A DNA stretch of 64,000 nt from Microbacterium forte (GTDB taxonomy: Bacteria; Actinomycetota; Actinomycetes; Actinomycetales; Microbacteriaceae): contig NZ_CP116871.1 in assembly GCF_031885415.1 (NCBI RefSeq), forward strand, positions 2,728,001 through 2,792,000, written 5' to 3'. This document shows, piece by piece, positions 31,533 to 41,648 of the stretch. The notes under the pieces were generated by a model. The model was not told the origin of the DNA. It was given only the letters and a program-made list of their open reading frames with translations, and made no database searches. The number at the start of each line of letters is the position of its first letter. Position 1 is the stretch's first letter. Position numbers and translations under genes: made by a program.

Positions 31533-32759
31533 ATGTCCTCCTCTACCTCCGATCCGACGAGCGCTCCCGACGTCGCCCCCGACTCCGGGCAGCGTCCGCT
31601 TCGCATCCTGATCGGCTGCGACACCTTCGCGCCCGACATCAACGGCGCCGCCCGCTTCGCCGAGCGTCTCGCGGCCGGACTCGTGCAGCGCGGTCATGAC
31701 GTGCACGTCGTCGCACCGAACCAGGCCTACCGCCGAGCTGCACCGCGCACCGAGGTGATCGAGGGCGAGCCGATGACCCTGCACCGGCTGCCGTCGGTGC
31801 GCTGGGCACCCCACGACTGGCTGCGGTTCGTGTGGCCGTGGCGGGTGAAGCACTACGCCCGCAAGATCTTCGACAGCGTGCAGCCCGACATCGTGCACAT
31901 CCAGTCGCACATCGTGATCGGCCGCGGCCTCTCTCGCATCGCGCACGAACGTGGCATCCCCGTGATCGCGACGAACCACGTGATGGCCGAGAACATCCTC
32001 GACCACACCACCATGCCGAAGTTCATCGACGATCTGGTGCTGCGGTTCGCCTGGGCCGACGCGAAGCGCACGTTCGGCCTGGTGCGCGCCATCACGACAC
32101 CGACCCGCCGGGCGGCGGACTTCCTCGAGCGCACGGTGGAAGTCACGGGCGTCATCCCGGTCAGCTGTGGCATCGACCGCACGCAGTACACCCCGGTGAT
32201 CGCTCCTCGCGATAAGAACCGCATCATCTTCGTCGGACGCCTGACCGCCGAGAAGCAGGTCGAGGTCATCCTCGAGGCGATGACGAAGCTCGACCCGGCG
32301 CTCGAGGCGACGTTCGACATCGTCGGCGGTGGCGACCAGCGCAAGCAGCTCGAGAACCTGGCAACTCAGCTGGGCATCGCCGACCGTGTCACCTTCCACG
32401 GCCGCACGACGGATGAGCAGCTGCGTGCACTGCTGTCGCGCGCCTCGGTGTTCACCATCGCCTCGATCGCCGAGCTGCAGTCGATCGCGACCATGGAGGC
32501 GATGGCCTCGGCGCTGCCGATCGTCGCAGCGGATGCCGTCGCCCTGCCGCACCTCGTGCACGACGGTGAGAACGGCTACCTGTTCGAGCCGGGCAACGCG
32601 GATGCCCTCGCCGCGCGATTGACCGACGTGCTCACCGCATCGCCAGGCGAGTACGCGCGGATGCAGCAGGCATCGCTCGACGGCGTCGCGATCCACGACA
32701 TCAACCGCACGCTCGACACGTTCGAGGCGCTGTACCGCGACGAGCCGCTTCCCGAGTGA
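31533..32759 (+). CDS. GT4 glycosyltransferase (alpha-mannosyltransferase-like)
   Basis: The 408-residue GT-B enzyme has an N-terminal acceptor domain (LRILIGCDTFAPDINGAARFAERLAAGL, with the GG/GA loop) and a C-terminal donor domain with IIFVGRLTAEKQVEVILEAM and the EX7E-type region ELQSIATMEAMASALPIVAAD. The pattern is close to actinobacterial phosphatidylinositol or diacylglycerol mannosyltransferases, so a mannolipid role is plausible. The next GT4 gene overlaps by 4 bp. AAGGCAG precedes ATG 31533, and a possible -10 TAGAGT lies near 31485. Confidence 0.85.
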   Translation: MSSSTSDPTSAPDVAPDSGQRPLRILIGCDTFAPDINGAARFAERLAAGLVQRGHDVHVVAPNQAYRRAAPRTEVIEGEPMTLHRLPSVRWAPHDWLRFVWPWRVKHYARKIFDSVQPDIVHIQSHIVIGRGLSRIAHERGIPVIATNHVMAENILDHTTMPKFIDDLVLRFAWADAKRTFGLVRAITTPTRRAADFLERTVEVTGVIPVSCGIDRTQYTPVIAPRDKNRIIFVGRLTAEKQVEVILEAMTKLDPALEATFDIVGGGDQRKQLENLATQLGIADRVTFHGRTTDEQLRALLSRASVFTIASIAELQSIATMEAMASALPIVAADAVALPHLVHDGENGYLFEPGNADALAARLTDVLTASPGEYARMQQASLDGVAIHDINRTLDTFEALYRDEPLPE

Positions 32760-33976
32760 CGACGCCCGTCATGCACATCGTCTTCTTCGGCGATCAGCAC
32801 CTGGACTCCCTCGGCGGAGCTCAGGTGTCGATGCGGCTGCAGCGGGAGTTTCTCGAGCGCGCCGGCCACACGGTGACCGTCGTCGCACCGAAGATGCACG
32901 GGGCTCGCGCCTCACGCGTCGCCGACTCGTCGAACGTCGATCTGCCGTCCGTGCCGATCACCACTGACCGCGAGTACTCGATGAGCTGGCCCGGCCGCGC
33001 CACCGACCGTGCGCTCGACCGCGCGATGACGCACCGCCCTCCGGTCGATCTGGTGCATGTCCAGGCCGACTTCTGGGGCGCTTTCATCGGCCACCGGTAT
33101 GCGACTCGTCACGGCATCCCCGTCGTCCACACCATGCACAACCGCGTCGATGTCGGGATCGCCGCCGTCACGCCGCTGCACGGCCCGGTGCTTCGAGCAC
33201 TCAACCTCTGGCGCCGCCGCGCGCTGCGAGGCGCCGCGGAGCAGATGCGCGGGAACGACGGCTGGGCCTTCCTGCGTGGCATCGCGAGCGGCTCGTCGGC
33301 CGTGACCGCACCCTCGACGCATTTCGCACGCCGCCTCGAAGAGCACGGGGTCTTCAGTCCCGTCGACGTGGTGTGGAACGGCATCGACGACGACGTGCGC
33401 GAGGCGACGCTCGCCGCCGCACCGACCGGACGCGCACCCGGGCGTCCCCGCTTCGTCTGGCTCGGGCGCATGAGCCCCGAGAAGCGCCTGCTGCCGTTCC
33501 TCGAGGCCTTCGTCGAGTCGGGAATCGACGCCGACCTCGAGATCATCGGGGGCGGCGCTCAGCGCGCCGCCGCCGAGAAGATCGTCTCGGGCCTGTCGAA
33601 CGTGCACTTCGCCGGCAAGCTCAGCTACGCAGACACTCTCGCCCGCATCGCCGCCGCCGACGCACTCGTGCAGACGTCGATCGGCTTCGAGACGCAGGGC
33701 ATGACGCCGTTCGAGGCGGCCACCCTCGGCACGCCGTCGGTGATCAGCGACCCCGACATCGCGGCAGAGCTCGGGGGCGGACTCTGGGCCGCGCCCGGGG
33801 CCGCCGGCACCGAGGATCAGCGACGAGCGGGTCTCGTCGAGACGCTGCGCCGCGCGGCATCCGACATCGCCGCCGGCATCGCACCGCAGCCGATGCGCGA
33901 AGTCTCGGAGTCGTTCCGCCAGTCGTCGCGCACCGCGGCGATGATCGAGATCTACGAGCGCGTGCTCGCGGGCTGA
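32756..33976 (+). CDS. GT4 glycosyltransferase
   Basis: The 406-residue GT-B protein begins at GTG 32756, overlapping the stop of the first GT4 gene (GTGA). The N-terminal FFGDQHLDSLGGAQVSMRLQREFLERAGHTV loop and the C-terminal FVWLGRMSPEKRLLPFLEAF and GFETQGMTPFEAATLGTPSV motifs are typical. The pair probably acts in sequence on one envelope lipid or polysaccharide. Donor and acceptor cannot be set from sequence. Confidence 0.84.
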   Translation: MTTPVMHIVFFGDQHLDSLGGAQVSMRLQREFLERAGHTVTVVAPKMHGARASRVADSSNVDLPSVPITTDREYSMSWPGRATDRALDRAMTHRPPVDLVHVQADFWGAFIGHRYATRHGIPVVHTMHNRVDVGIAAVTPLHGPVLRALNLWRRRALRGAAEQMRGNDGWAFLRGIASGSSAVTAPSTHFARRLEEHGVFSPVDVVWNGIDDDVREATLAAAPTGRAPGRPRFVWLGRMSPEKRLLPFLEAFVESGIDADLEIIGGGAQRAAAEKIVSGLSNVHFAGKLSYADTLARIAAADALVQTSIGFETQGMTPFEAATLGTPSVISDPDIAAELGGGLWAAPGAAGTEDQRRAGLVETLRRAASDIAAGIAPQPMREVSESFRQSSRTAAMIEIYERVLAG

Positions 33977-33985
33977 TCCTCGGAC

Positions 33986-34519
33986 TCAGAACCCGAAGTA
34001 GTAGAACACGTTCGACACCCACGCGACGAGCGTGCCGATGACCGTGCTGCCTCCCACGCCGATCGCGATCGCCGGGAGCAGATGAGGCGCCGGGCGTCGA
34101 AGCGCGATGATTCCGAGCACCAGGGCGACACCTGCGCCTGCCATCACGAGCAGGTTCACGAGGTTCGACAGCAGGTCGACGACGCCGAAGCCGACGCTCG
34201 AATACAGGAACGGGGTGACGAGCTGCCAGAGCAGCCCGATCGCCACGGCGCCCACGGCGATCACCAATGCCGTGCGACCGAGACCTCCGGAACGGCGTGC
34301 GGTCGCCTGGCCCGGAGCATAGGCCGCCGCCGCGACTCCATCGGGCTGGCCCGGTCGGGCATACGGCTGTCCGGGTTGCGTGTAGGGCTGGCCGGGTTGT
34401 GCGTACGGCTGGCCGGGTTGTGCGTAGGGCTGGCCGGGTTGTGCGTACGGCTGGCCCGGTTGTGCATAGGGCTGGCCGGGCTGCTGCGGCCGGTCTGGAT
34501 TCTGCTGCTGCTCGCTCAT
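33986..34519 (-). CDS. Proline-rich small membrane protein with PGQPYAQ repeats
   Basis: The 177-residue protein has a cytoplasmic-looking N-terminal tail of six near-identical 7-residue repeats (PGQPYAQ, residues 14-55). Three or so hydrophobic segments (about 80-105, 112-138, 145-165) follow, in a layout like DUF4190 proteins. It is a paralogue of the next gene upstream (34535-35053), both ending in a similar WVSNVFYYFGF/WVSNLFYAFSF tail. Function unknown; such tails often mediate self-association or cytoskeletal contacts. Confidence 0.75.
   Translation of the reverse strand: MSEQQQNPDRPQQPGQPYAQPGQPYAQPGQPYAQPGQPYAQPGQPYTQPGQPYARPGQPDGVAAAAYAPGQATARRSGGLGRTALVIAVGAVAIGLLWQLVTPFLYSSVGFGVVDLLSNLVNLLVMAGAGVALVLGIIALRRPAPHLLPAIAIGVGGSTVIGTLVAWVSNVFYYFGF
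34355..34480 (-). repeat. Six tandem 21-bp coding repeats
   Basis: Six 21-bp units encode PGQPYAQ, with PYTQ and PYAR variants at the distal end. Units differ by few bases, indicating recent expansion or homogenisation. Confidence 0.88.
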
Positions 34520-34534
34520 CGATTCTCCGGACGA

Positions 34535-35053
34535 TCAGAAGGAAAACGCGTAGAAGAGGTTCGACACCCACGAGATGACGATCCCGGCGAGCTGCGAGGC
34601 GGTGACGCCGATCGCGATGCCCGCGAGGATCTGCGGCCCTGGTCGCCGCACCGACATCAGACCGAGGATGAGCCCCACGACGGCGATGATCAGCACGAGC
34701 CCGTTGCCGACTGCTCCGAACGCGCCGATGGCTGATGGATCGCCCATCATGCGGTACATCAGCGGAAACGACAGCGTGACGAGGAGTCCGATCCCGAGCG
34801 AGATCACGGCGAGGAGGAAGGCGAGACGACCGAGTCCTGAGCTGCCAGAGGAAGCCGCACGCTGTGGCTCAGGATAAGGCTGCGCCGGGTATGGATGCCC
34901 CGCGTACGCCTGCCCGCCGTAGGGCTGGCCGGCGTCCGGCTGGGATGGTTGCGGCGGCTGGGACGGCTGTGCCGGCTGCGGCGGATAGTGCGAGCCCGCG
35001 AACTGCGGGGGAGTTCCGTGTGGCTGCGCGGGAGGCTGCTGAGGCTCGCTCAT
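34535..35053 (-). CDS. Proline/glutamine-rich small membrane protein, paralogue of its neighbour
   Basis: The 172-residue protein has a Pro/Gln/Tyr-rich tail (residues 1-65; QPSQPPQPSQPDAGQPYGG) and three hydrophobic segments (about 77-100, 112-137, 145-165). The C-terminal half (RRPGPQILAGIAIGVTASQLAGIVISWVSNLFYAF) parallels the downstream neighbour, so the two arose by tandem duplication. TACGCT (35066 to 35061) ends 7 nt before ATG 35053, indicating a leaderless start. Confidence 0.75.
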   Translation of the reverse strand: MSEPQQPPAQPHGTPPQFAGSHYPPQPAQPSQPPQPSQPDAGQPYGGQAYAGHPYPAQPYPEPQRAASSGSSGLGRLAFLLAVISLGIGLLVTLSFPLMYRMMGDPSAIGAFGAVGNGLVLIIAVVGLILGLMSVRRPGPQILAGIAIGVTASQLAGIVISWVSNLFYAFSF

Positions 35054-35060
35054 GCTCCCG

Positions 35061-35066
35061 AGCGTA
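35061..35066 (-). promoter_or_regulatory. -10 box for leaderless expression of the 35053 gene
   Basis: TACGCT on the minus strand, 7 nt from ATG 35053. Confidence 0.48.
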
Positions 35067-35107
35067 GCCGCGCGCGTCGTCGGATGGGGGAGATTGCTCG
35101 CCCCGGG

Positions 35108-35269
35108 TCACCGATAGACGTGGCCGGCCTCCGCGCGGTCGAGGGCATCCCTTTCGGCGACGCGAGTCCAGTCGGTGGGAACGCGTCGATGTCCGTCGCG
35201 GCGGAGTTCGATGACGGTAGCGACGATGGCCCAGACAGCGAGGGCGAGAAGTGCGATGAGGAGGATCAT
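35108..35269 (-). CDS. Small single-span membrane protein
   Basis: The 53-residue protein has one N-terminal membrane helix (MILLIALLALAVWAIVATVI) followed by a charged tail ending DALDRAEAGHVYR. Unknown function. TAGCGT (35282 to 35277) lies exactly 7 nt before ATG 35269, fitting leaderless expression. It is divergent from the GlxA-type regulator. The longer open frame continuing upstream is a shadow of that regulator. Confidence 0.62.
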   Translation of the reverse strand: MILLIALLALAVWAIVATVIELRRDGHRRVPTDWTRVAERDALDRAEAGHVYR

Positions 35270-35276
35270 GGCAGAA

Positions 35277-35282
35277 ACGCTA
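35277..35282 (-). promoter_or_regulatory. -10 box for leaderless expression of the 35269 gene
   Basis: TAGCGT on the minus strand, 7 nt from ATG 35269. Confidence 0.5.
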
Positions 35283-35357
35283 CGATCACTCTTGATCTGC
35301 CACGAGTGGCAGAATAGACTCTCCTCGTAGGAAAACTGCCAAAGCCGGGAGAGAGCC

Positions 35358-36335
35358 ATGATGAAGACCGTCGCCTGCATCGTCCAAGACGGATTCGCGC
35401 CGTTCGAGTTCGGTCTCGCCTGCGAGGCTTTCGGCCTCGACCGGTCGAACGACGGCGTGCCGAACTTCGACTTCCGGGTCATCGCGCCGCATCCCGGCGT
35501 CGTGACGTCGAAGCTGGGCTTCTCGATCAACGTCGAGCACGACCTGTCCTTCGCGTACGAGGCCGACCTCGTCATCTTCTGCCCCGTGCCTCGCGAGTAC
35601 TGGACGCAGATCGATCCGCTGCTTCTCGAGGTCGCGCGCGATGCGGTGGCGCGGGGGGCCTGGGTGCTGACCATCTGCAGCGGATCGTTCATCCTCGGTG
35701 CCGCCGGTGTGCTCGACGGGCGACGCGCGACCACGCACTGGATGTACTCCGAGGTCATGGCCGAGATGTATCCCCAGATCGACATCGACCCCGACGTGCT
35801 CTTCGTGCAGGACGACCGGATCATCACGAGCGCCGGCACCGCGGCCGGCATCGACGCGTGCCTGCATCTGCTGCGCATCGAGCTCGGAGCCGAGCTCACC
35901 AATCGCATCGCCCGCCGCATGGTCGTCCCGCCGCAGCGCGACGGCGGTCAGGCGCAGTTCATCGACCGCCCGATCCCGGTCGCCCAGAACGACTCGCTCG
36001 CTGCCGTCGCCGATTGGGCGGTCGAGCATCTGCGCGACGACCTGGGCGTCGATCAGCTCGCGGCCCGCGCTCTCATGTCTCCCCGCACCTTCGCCCGCCG
36101 GTTCAAGGCGGAGTACGGCGCGACTCCTGCGGCCTGGCTCGCGCGACAGCGCGTGCTGCACGCCCAGCGGATGCTCGAGCGCAGCGATCTGTCGCTCGAG
36201 CAGATCGCTGACGAATGCGGCTTCGGGTCGGCCGCGGTGCTGCGACAGAACTTCTCGCGGGTGCTCGGAACCACCCCGACGGCCTACCGCGCGCGCTTCT
36301 CGTGCGCGGAGGAGTCGGAGTCGTCTGCGGCCTGA
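35358..36335 (+). CDS. GlxA-family regulator (DJ-1/PfpI domain plus AraC helix-turn-helix)
   Basis: The 325-residue protein has an N-terminal DJ-1/PfpI-like domain (about 1-185; ICSGSFILGAAGVLDGRRATTHW with the nucleophile-elbow Cys). The C-terminal AraC pair of helix-turn-helices spans about 210-315 (LMSPRTFARRFKAEYGATPAAWLARQRVLHAQRML, IADECGFGSAAVLRQNFSRVLGTTPTAYR). Members regulate catabolism of amines, amino acids or xenobiotics. Start is ATG 35358 or 35361, behind GGAGAG. No structural gene is adjacent on its strand. Confidence 0.88.
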   Translation: MMKTVACIVQDGFAPFEFGLACEAFGLDRSNDGVPNFDFRVIAPHPGVVTSKLGFSINVEHDLSFAYEADLVIFCPVPREYWTQIDPLLLEVARDAVARGAWVLTICSGSFILGAAGVLDGRRATTHWMYSEVMAEMYPQIDIDPDVLFVQDDRIITSAGTAAGIDACLHLLRIELGAELTNRIARRMVVPPQRDGGQAQFIDRPIPVAQNDSLAAVADWAVEHLRDDLGVDQLAARALMSPRTFARRFKAEYGATPAAWLARQRVLHAQRMLERSDLSLEQIADECGFGSAAVLRQNFSRVLGTTPTAYRARFSCAEESESSAA

Positions 36336-36420
36336 TCGCTCGATCGCCTGCCGCGCGGTGACGAGCGCGCAAACGAGCGCTTGACGAGCCCCGTGAACGG
36401 CGCTGTGACGCGCGCTGCGC

Positions 36421-37122
36421 TCAGTGGTCCCAGTGTCCTGGGCTCGGGAGGGCGCGATAGTCCACGTCGACGCCCTCGGGGGTGACCGACGCGGTGCAGT
36501 ACAGCAGCGACTGCGTCGGATAGCCATGCGGACGGTTGTCGCGGATGATCGCCCGATCATCCTCTGGGTCGAGCCGAGCGGACGAGGCGAGCAGCGACGT
36601 CCACGCACCTGACCAGTCGGGGCTGTCGGCGGTCGCGCCCAGACCGCGGAATTCGGGCAGCCAGGCGGCGATGCGCGGAGTGTCGAGATCGTCGAGGTCA
36701 TCGTGCGCGATCATGTGGATGCCGTCGGCGAGCGATGTCTCCCGCAGTTCGGCGCCGTCCCAGCTGAGCACGCGCGTTCCCTCCGGCCGCACCTCGAGCA
36801 GGTTGAAGCCGTGCATGGGCAGCGGAGCGGCCGGCGAGCGGCCCATGACCGACTCCAGGGCGAGCGAACCGCGCGACACCGCGACGTCGGCGGCGAGGTC
36901 GACGACGTCGGCGCGGTTGAGGAGCACCGCGAGTCGTCGCTCGGCGGGGTTCACCGCGAGCCAGGCGCCGCCCGCCCGCCGGTCGCGGATGCCCGAGACG
37001 CCGGGGTAGGCGTCGGGCCACCATTCGCCGAGGGCGTCCCACTCACGCTGAGGGTCTTCATCTCGCACCGCGAGCAGCCGCGCGGTCTCGGGGCCGGCCA
37101 CATCGATCACCACGGTGCACAC
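36421..37122 (-). CDS. NRDE (TANGO2-like) family protein
   Basis: The 233-residue protein starts at GTG 37122 followed by Cys2 (MCTVV), the N-terminal cysteine typical of NRDE proteins, which often act as N-terminal nucleophiles. The family's NRDE motif appears here as VRDED (about 20-24), so Asn is replaced by Val. Later conserved pieces include GAWLAVNPAERRLAVLLNRAD and a C-terminal TQSLLYC segment. TAGACT (37135 to 37130) lies 7 nt before the start, pointing to leaderless expression and excluding the longer upstream frame. Biochemical role unknown. Confidence 0.75.
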   Translation of the reverse strand: MCTVVIDVAGPETARLLAVRDEDPQREWDALGEWWPDAYPGVSGIRDRRAGGAWLAVNPAERRLAVLLNRADVVDLAADVAVSRGSLALESVMGRSPAAPLPMHGFNLLEVRPEGTRVLSWDGAELRETSLADGIHMIAHDDLDDLDTPRIAAWLPEFRGLGATADSPDWSGAWTSLLASSARLDPEDDRAIIRDNRPHGYPTQSLLYCTASVTPEGVDVDYRALPSPGHWDH

Positions 37123-37129
37123 GCGTTTC

Positions 37130-37135
37130 AGTCTA
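37130..37135 (-). promoter_or_regulatory. -10 box for leaderless expression of the NRDE gene
   Basis: TAGACT on the minus strand, 7 nt from GTG 37122. Confidence 0.52.
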
Positions 37136-37192
37136 GAAGCGGGTCGAGCAGTCTCGGGCCCGCGGCCTCGGATGCTGGGGCAGAATCGAACC

Positions 37193-38407
37193 GTGAACAT
37201 CGTCGTCGGGGTTACGGGTGGCATCGCCGCATACAAGACAGTGCACCTGGTGCGTCTGCTGACCAAGGCGGGACACGATGTGACCGTGGTTCCGACCGAG
37301 GACGCGCTGCGATTCGTCGGCACCCCCACCTGGGAGGCGCTCAGCCGGCATCCGGTCACGACCAGCGTGCATGACGACGTCGCCCGCGTGCGGCACGTCG
37401 CGCTGGGTCAGGGTGCCGATCTCGTTATCGTCGCCCCCGCGACGGCCAACTCGATCGCGAAGATCACCGCGGGCATCGCCGACGACCTGCTCGGCACCAC
37501 GCTGCTCGCCACCGAAGCGCCGGTGCTGCTCGCGCCGGCGATGCACGCCGAGATGTGGCGCAACGCCGCCACGCAGGCGAACATCGCGACGCTGACGTCG
37601 CGCGGGGTGCACCTCGTCGGCCCGGCCGACGGCGAGCTCGCCGGCGGCGACAGCGGACCCGGCCGCATGGCGGAGCCCGAGCAGATCCTCGAGGCGGCCC
37701 TCGCGCTGCTCGCGCCGCGCGACCTCGAACGGCTTCGGGTCGTCGTCTCGGCGGGCGGCACGCGTGAGCCGATCGATCCGGTGCGCTTCCTCGGCAATCG
37801 GTCGAGTGGTCGGCAGGGCATCGCGCTCGCCGCGGATGCCGCGGCGCGCGGCGCCGACGTGACGGTAGTCGCTGCGAACATCTCGGCCGATGTGCTCGCC
37901 GATGCGCGGCATCCGTCCATCAGAGTCGTCCCGGTCGGCACCGCAGCGGAGCTCGCCGACGCGATGAAGGAGGCGGCGCGGGCGGCCGACATCGTGATCA
38001 TGGCCGCAGCCGTCGCCGACTATCGCCCCGCGACGGTGTCCGAGCACAAGCTCACCAAGGAGCAGGGCCTGCTGACGCGCCTCGATCTGGTCGAGAACGA
38101 GGACGTGGTCGCGGCGCTCGCCGCATCGCGCGCCGAGGGCCGAGCGCCGCAGGGCCAGACGATCGTCGCCTTCGCCGCCGAGACCTCGGAGGATCCGGTC
38201 GAGCGCCGGGAACGTGCTCGCCGCAAGCGGGAGCGCAAGGGCGTCGACCTGCTCGCCGTCAACCTCGCGAATGCCGATCACGGCTTCGAGAAGAGGGACA
38301 ACGCCGTCGAGATCGTAGGAGGGGGTGGCGCCGTCGTGTCATCCGCGTCAGGCTCTAAGCACGCGGTCGCACGAGCGATCCTGGATGCCGTGCGCAGTAT
38401 GCGCTAA
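37193..38407 (+). CDS. coaBC: Bifunctional phosphopantothenoylcysteine decarboxylase/synthetase
   Basis: The 404-residue fusion carries CoaC (about 1-175; IVVGVTGGIAAYK flavin site, APATANSIAKITAGIADDLL, APAMHAEMW) and CoaB (about 185-404; VVSAGGTREPIDPVRFLGNRSSG and AAAVADYRP). It makes 4'-phosphopantetheine in coenzyme A synthesis. The E. coli-type active-site Cys in the loop before GxGRM is absent: this protein has LAGGDSGPGRM. Such a change may be normal in actinobacteria. GTG 37193 has a -10-like CAGAAT 6 nt upstream, so it may be leaderless too. Confidence 0.92.
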   Translation: MNIVVGVTGGIAAYKTVHLVRLLTKAGHDVTVVPTEDALRFVGTPTWEALSRHPVTTSVHDDVARVRHVALGQGADLVIVAPATANSIAKITAGIADDLLGTTLLATEAPVLLAPAMHAEMWRNAATQANIATLTSRGVHLVGPADGELAGGDSGPGRMAEPEQILEAALALLAPRDLERLRVVVSAGGTREPIDPVRFLGNRSSGRQGIALAADAAARGADVTVVAANISADVLADARHPSIRVVPVGTAAELADAMKEAARAADIVIMAAAVADYRPATVSEHKLTKEQGLLTRLDLVENEDVVAALAASRAEGRAPQGQTIVAFAAETSEDPVERRERARRKRERKGVDLLAVNLANADHGFEKRDNAVEIVGGGGAVVSSASGSKHAVARAILDAVRSMR

Positions 38408-38408
38408 A

Positions 38409-38429
38409 CTTGAGTCAAGTCCACTCAAC
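38409..38429 (+). promoter_or_regulatory. HAIR-type inverted repeat (HspR site) before clpB
   Basis: CTTGAGT, 7 nt, then ACTCAAC (38409-38429) matches the HspR-associated inverted repeat CTTGAGT-N7-ACTCAAG in 13 of 14 arm positions. In actinobacteria HspR represses dnaK and clpB through this element and releases it on heat shock. The site starts 2 bp after the coaBC stop and 57 bp before clpB. HspR itself is not in the window. Confidence 0.85.
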
Positions 38430-38485
38430 TTTGCGGACCATGACAACAAGACAGTGATCAGAAGGAGTCTCCCCAGGAGGAACCC

Positions 38486-40708
<2,223 letters not shown>

Positions 40709-40720
40709 AACCGGGTACGA

Positions 40721-40756
40721 CAAGAGGGGCGGATGCTGCGGCATCCGCCCCTCTTG
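40721..40756 (+). terminator. Hairpin terminator after clpB
   Basis: A perfect 16-bp stem (40721-40736 with 40741-40756) with tetraloop TGCG lies 13 nt after the clpB stop. The loop and inner stem are identical to the terminator at 13027-13060. It may also serve the convergent nitroreductase gene. Confidence 0.85.
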
Positions 40757-40797
40757 TGTGCCCCCTGTCGGGGGCGACTGCTGTGTCTGGCGCTGTG

Positions 40798-41385
40798 TCA
40801 GGCGCTGAGGATGACCGTCTCGGCGATCGGGCGACGCACGCGCGGCGCCGTCTCGCCCTGCTGGAGGCCCTCCGGGAGGCCCGAAGCGTCGCCGAGCTCG
40901 CCGACCGCGATCACGGTGATGGCGGAGAACCGCGGCGACAGGTCGGCGAACTCGCGGACCGCCTCGGGGTCGAAACCGCTCATCTGGTGCACGAGGAGAC
41001 CCTCGTGGTGGGCCTGCACCGAGAAGTGCGCCACGGCCTGGCCGAGGTCGTAGACGGCGTGGCTGATGGCCTTGCCGTCTTCGGACTCGGTCTCGGCGAT
41101 CGCGACGATCAGAGCCGAGGCCTTCGAGGCCCAGAGCTGGTTGAACTCGACCAGGGAGTCGACGACCTGGTCGAACAGAGCGGTGCCGCGCCGAGCGACG
41201 ATGAAGCGCCACGGCTGCAGGTTGTAGGCGGAGGGCGACCAGCGAGCGGCCTCGAGGGCGGCGTTCAGCTTGGCGTCGTCGATCGAGTTCTCGGCGTCGT
41301 ACGCGCGCGGGCTCCAGCGCCCGGCGAGGACGTCGAGGACGGGGTGCTCGGTGGGGGCGGTGCGGTCGATCACGGGAGTGCTCAC
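40798..41385 (-). CDS. Nitroreductase-family FMN oxidoreductase
   Basis: The 195-residue protein has nitroreductase hallmarks: RWSPRAYDAEN with the FMN-phosphate-binding Arg and Ser, AARWSPSAYNLQPWRFIVARRG, and a C-terminal GxxP region reading LGDASGLPEGLQ. It probably reduces nitro or quinone compounds with NAD(P)H. GTG 41385 has AAGG 7 nt upstream. A short inverted-repeat element at 41447-41462 may be its regulator site. Confidence 0.85.
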   Translation of the reverse strand: MSTPVIDRTAPTEHPVLDVLAGRWSPRAYDAENSIDDAKLNAALEAARWSPSAYNLQPWRFIVARRGTALFDQVVDSLVEFNQLWASKASALIVAIAETESEDGKAISHAVYDLGQAVAHFSVQAHHEGLLVHQMSGFDPEAVREFADLSPRFSAITVIAVGELGDASGLPEGLQQGETAPRVRRPIAETVILSA

Positions 41386-41446
41386 AGAAGTGCCTTTCAG
41401 AAGGAATCGATCGGACTCCTTCGTCCGGGTACGAGGATCTCAACAG

Positions 41447-41462
41447 ATGCATGTGAATGCAT
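41447..41462. promoter_or_regulatory. Paired ATGCAT motifs upstream of the nitroreductase gene
   Basis: ATGCAT-gtga-ATGCAT lies 62-77 bp upstream of the nitroreductase start, in an AT-richer patch. The symmetry suggests a repressor site, but which gene (nitroreductase or the PPK2 gene 187 bp away) it serves is unclear. Confidence 0.35.
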
Positions 41463-41648
41463 ATTCCCGATGACGCCGCGTGACGTCCAGCTCGTCTGTC
41501 ACCGGGCATCGCGGCGTCCGTGTTCGGCGCGCGATCCGCTGCGCTGCCCGAAAGCAAGGGGCTTCTCCGGTCGACCGAGGTCTGGTTGTCTCTCGAGATC
41601 GGGCGTGGGGCGGCCGCCCTTCACCCATGCCACGGACGGAAGAACAAG

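Noticed and set aside
31519..31533. Leaderless promoter for the first GT4 gene (TACCGT, 8 nt, ATG 31533)
   Set aside because: The spacing is one or two bases longer than in the other cases and an AAGG ribosome site lies between; TAGAGT near 31485 is a better -10.
35270..35920. Long minus-strand frame upstream of the 53-residue membrane protein
   Set aside because: Antisense to the GlxA-type regulator; the -10 box 7 nt before ATG 35269 supports the short gene only.
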